Shown one piece after another: positions 60,982 through 64,000 of a stretch of 64,000 nucleotides of DNA (position 1 is its first letter; each line of letters opens with the position of its first letter). Source of the DNA: Tenebrio molitor. Lineage: Eukaryota; Arthropoda; Insecta; Coleoptera; Tenebrionidae. A program made the translations under genes and the position numbers. The notes under the pieces are model-generated. The model was not told the DNA's origin and ran no database searches. It saw only the letters and a list, made by a program, of their open reading frames with translations. Location: NCBI RefSeq assembly GCF_963966145.1, contig NC_091050.1, positions 18,166,001 to 18,230,000 on the forward strand, given 5' to 3'.

Positions 60982-62144
60982 CAAGGCCATCTGAATCAAA
61001 AAACTACGCTTATAAGGTCGTTTCAATTTTCGATTTATCCATATAAACTTTGTTTCTGTGACATTTCGGGCGGCAGAACCTTTTTGCGCTCCATCTACCG
61101 ATTTCGAACGCAGTCGATTGAAACTTTTTCCACTTTTTACTTTGAGGTTAAGTACTTAAAACATCAATTAAAACATGAATGCCATAAAATATCCAAGATC
61201 CGAGCTTATTTTGGATACATTCTGGACTAGCAAAATACTAATAAATTAGAATTGCAAAAAAACATGAAATCATAACACAAGACAAGATGAAAGTATTGGA
61301 TGTTCTAGCAAATGAGGGCCCATTATCTCGACCATTTGGTGGCATATACTCCGCAGAAATACTATTTACTTGAATTAATTTGGATGTGATTGGAACGGTT
61401 GGAATGACGAAAGACTACAGGATTTTGGGGTACAGGAATTTCGACCGGAGTTTCAGTGGGAAAAGTCTAAAAAACAAAAACATTAATAAGATGACAGTAA
61501 TTAATAACTGGAGGTCTCTGATTATGACTGTGAAAACTAATACCTAAGTAATTGATCGAAAAATGAGAAGAGGAAGCTCTTTTTTTTTTCTCATATTTCG
61601 TGGTTGACTTCGCTTCTATGTATATTTCATGTATCAATAAACACCACAAGTCTTTTTTAATTATAGATATGTACTTACAAAAATAGAAGGACAAGGAACA
61701 GCATCTTTACATAAGTGTCGTCTTTTGGGGGTTGTAATTATAGTCTTGTTGAAAATCCCTCTCACAAATTTCTGAGTAATCCGTAATTTTTGTAGCCTTA
61801 TATTACAAATACAAATTAAAAGGTTGTCCTTATCATTGTCTGCATAAATTTGCTTCCCGCAAAACGTTTCAAAACCTTCGAACAATTTTTATCTTTGTTT
61901 CATATTACTAGGAATTTCAAATAAGCGAACATCTTTTGCCCCACAAATGAAATACGCTTTTACCATTTTATGTAAAATAGAAGGGCAAATTGCCGCCAAT
62001 ATTGTAGCTTTGATTCGTTAATCGGCCACTGAGGGCGCGCAATAAGGTTCTGTCTTCTTTTGTTTCATGGCCACTCTGCAGAAACAATTATCATGGATAA
62101 TGAAACGGCCTTATAAGCGTAGCTTTTTGATTCAGATGGCCTTG
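60982..62144. mobile_element. P-element-like transposon, 8-bp target duplication
   Basis: Perfect inverted ends begin CAAGGCCATCTGAATCAAAA and end with the complement (TTGATTCAGATGGCCTTG). The similarity runs about 45 bp with a few mismatches. The flanking direct repeat GCCAAAAC (60974-60981 and 62145-62152) is a perfect 8-bp target duplication, as made by P and hAT elements. A THAP-like relic reads on the - strand from the right end. At 1163 bp it is shorter than an autonomous P element, so it is probably an internally deleted copy. Confidence 0.85.
61685..61971 (-). pseudogene. THAP-like DNA-binding domain relic of a P-type transposase
   Basis: On the - strand: MVKAYFICGAKDVRLFEIPS, then KQR, a stop, KLFEGFETFCGK, LLICICNIRLQKL and TPKRRHLCKDAVPCPSIF. 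The order (Cys near the start, hydrophobic-x-x-P, aromatic after KL, IC, then KRRxLxxDAVP) matches a THAP zinc finger as in the P transposase N-terminus. The first CxxC pair keeps only one Cys, the conserved Trp is Phe and the second zinc pair is altered. A GTAAGTA donor follows the domain. It is a non-functional relic. Confidence 0.6.
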
Positions 62145-62568
62145 GCCAAAACAAAACATAATTTTCAAAAAATAAAATGAGTGCAACATTTGCACTTGCT
62201 TATCCTTTCATGTGCAGCTTCTATGGTATAGAAAACGATAAATTTTAACTTTTAAAGCATGCACATTTCCTTGTGTAGCACTGTTTGGTGTTTTGACTAG
62301 TTCATCCAAGGGCCTAGGCCAATGTATCATAGTGCATTCCTTATGCCGCCTGTTTGCAAAATCACTGAGCACTTTATAAAATGTCTGATTTTGTTGAATG
62401 TCTAAAAAGTATTTTTTGCAATTCCAGGAGTAAAGGTAGGTACTAATTTAATTCCATTGTTTCAGGACCGAATAAATTCTAGTTTTAATGCAGGAATTAA
62501 ATATTTTCAAAAGTGCCAAAGCAAATGTTCTCAAGGTAACTACTTTTTGAAATTTATTTCGCATTAAT

Positions 62569-62646
62569 AAACTTTTTTATAAATACGAACTTTCCAAAAA
62601 AATTACGCTGTTATCCCTAAGGTAATTTAGTCTTAAAATCATTATA
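62569..62646 (-). rRNA. Nuclear copy (NUMT) of a mitochondrial 16S rRNA fragment
   Basis: The + strand contains TTACGCTGTTATCCCTAAGG, the complement of the strongly conserved CCTTAGGGATAACAGCGTAA core of the large mitochondrial rRNA peptidyl-transferase region. Flanking bases also match the insect 16S pattern (AAACTTTTTTATaaATacGAAC before, and TAATTTAGTCTTAAAATCAT after). Only about 78 bp is present, inside nuclear sequence between an AT-rich stretch and a MITE, so it is a nuclear mitochondrial insert and not a functional gene. Confidence 0.88.
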
Positions 62647-62662
62647 CATACATATACAAATA

Positions 62663-63368
62663 CAGTGTGGAAACTTTAATTGGAATAAAATTCATAACTT
62701 GGACATAGGTGATATTTGTACAAAATCCCAAAACAGGTCGATTTTTGTTTTTCCTTGCCCACATTTTGGCGTATTTAGTTTTTGCAAATCTGCTCCCAGT
62801 AGCTCGCAACCACCCCTAACTTTTTTTTCCAAATGGAAAGGTATGCCAAGTGATACCTCGTTTGAAAGCCCACTTCGCAAAGATTACAACGCACTATTTG
62901 TATTTTCAAATCCTACGTGCTAAAAAATAAAAAGAATTATGCAACAAATGTTCAAAATGGGCATAGTTTGTTTCTTGGCCAATTGCAGATCGATAGTAAC
63001 ATGCATCCCTTACGTTTTATAATAACATTTCCGGTGTGATTTGCCCATTTTGAGCATTTGTTGCATTAAATAGAATTCAACTTATAAAATTGGATTTATT
63101 TTTTTAGCACTTAGGCTTTGAAAATATTCAGGAAATAAATAGTGCGTTGTATTCCTTCCGAAGTGGGCTTTCAAACGAGGTGTCACTTGGCATACCCTTC
63201 CATTTGAAAAAAAAAGTTAGTGGTGGTTGCGAGCTTCCGAGAGCAGAAATGCAAAAACTATATGCGCCAAAATGTGGACAAGGAAAATCAAAAATCAACC
63301 TGTTACGGGATTTTTTACAAAAACCGCCTATGTCCAAGAATTTTATTCCAGTTAAAGTTTCCACACTG
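62663..63368. mobile_element. 706-bp MITE with about 260-bp inverted arms, ends CAGTGTGGAAAC
   Basis: The ends CAGTGTGGAAACTTTAATTG and CAGTTAAAGTTTCCACACTG are inverted and flanked by TA (62661-62662, 63369-63370). The arms share CTTGGACATAGG, CCACATTTTGGCG and AAATGGAAAGGTATGCC. ORFs of 62-86 codons on both strands are mirror images of the arms, not genes. Confidence 0.88.
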
Positions 63369-63556
63369 TATACATGCTCGTACATTTACATTTTCATAAT
63401 GAACTAAACTGCCAACTAAACTGTTAAAGAAATGATTAGTTTTAGTAAATAATAAATGAAGAAGAACCAGCAGCGGTAGAAGACTGAAAGCCATTGTCAT
63501 TGTCGACAAAAACATTCTGTAGGTACACCTAGAACGTTTTTTTTCACAAATTCATA

Positions 63557-63898
63557 CAGGGCAAGTCACATAAGGGTTATTTCCGAATTTATTTTGTACG
63601 CAACCAAAAATACCAATGACGCTGACTACTTGATACCATTTATAATGTGATTTAATTTAGTAATCAACGTAGGTATGTAATTTGGCTAAAAATGTCACAA
63701 TGACGTTTTCCTGTTCTGATTAATGAAATCAAAAATTAAATTCATTAACTGTCATTTTGACATTTTTAGCCAAATTATATACCTACGTGGATTACTAAAT
63801 AAAATCACATTATAAATGGTATCAAGTGGTCAGCGTAATTAGTATTCTTGGTTGCGTACAAAATAAATTCAGAAATAAACCTTATGTGACTTGCCCTG
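63557..63898. mobile_element. 342-bp foldback MITE, ends CAGGGCAAGTCACATAAGG
   Basis: Nearly the whole element is one hairpin. The left CAGGGCAAGTCACATAAGG mirrors the right CTTATGTGACTTGCCCTG, with TA at 63555-63556 and 63899-63900. The arms also share TACGCAACCAAAAATAC and TGGCTAAAAATGTCA. Confidence 0.88.
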
Positions 63899-64000
63899 TA
63901 TAATTCTTGTTCATATACCTTTCTTCATTTTGATGGTATTACTTCTGAACTTTAAATATGGCTACCCATGATTATGAATTTCCAAGTTACCGAGTATACA

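Noticed and set aside
62692..63407. Similar ORFs of 62-86 codons on both strands
   Set aside because: They are the two inverted arms of one MITE read from either side.

Overview
The window looks like nuclear DNA from an insect, most probably a beetle. The reasons are one complete multi-exon gene with very short introns (six of seven introns are about 46-56 bp), the 3' end of the wing-selector gene vestigial, an AT-rich background crowded with TA-flanked foldback elements, and a short nuclear copy of insect-type mitochondrial 16S rRNA. The order is inferred from intron size and general composition, not from a database match.

Only two host genes are well supported. (1) On the + strand at 22668-26187 an eight-exon gene can be assembled with canonical splice sites and one continuous frame of 560 codons. 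It is an SLC5 sodium:solute symporter of the insect sodium-coupled monocarboxylate transporter (SMCT) type. Its sixth intron holds two different foldback elements inserted side by side at a shared TA. (2) On the - strand, 49012-51675 holds the last two coding exons of vestigial (vg): the exon starting with the SARNFPPSFW block, and a 50-nt final exon encoding the conserved C-terminus ending in SSKDLYWF. The exon with the Scalloped-binding domain is not in the window, so vg continues beyond base 64000 and its preceding intron is longer than 12 kb.

Layout: 1-22.6 kb is gene-poor, with a decayed retroelement ORF (6.0-6.9 kb), several MITEs and a few GC-richer islands that may be regulatory (3.5-4.0, 10.1-10.6, 12.5-13.1, 14.0-14.5, 20.5-21.0 kb). 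22.6-26.3 kb is the transporter. 26.3-48.9 kb is a gene desert with foldback elements, a 3.9 kb element with 570-bp inverted ends (36.6-40.5 kb) that contains a nested 1.2 kb Tc1-like element, transposase relics (42.7-43.2 and 48.1 kb), a striking palindrome cluster (41.3-41.5 kb) and further GC-richer islands that could belong to the vg regulatory landscape. 48.9-64 kb is vg and its large intron, which carries MITEs, a P-element-like transposon with a relic THAP domain and perfect 8-bp target duplication (61.0-62.1 kb), the mitochondrial fragment (62.6 kb) and two GC-rich islands.

I found no tRNA, rRNA gene (other than the nuclear mitochondrial fragment), CRISPR array or bacterial-type operon. 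I cannot claim a wholly new biological system. The most unusual signals are a set of long palindromes with unrelated arms but a similar cgag-rich centre, the tandem foldback insertion in the transporter intron, and an MITE family that carries an RFX X-box-like site.
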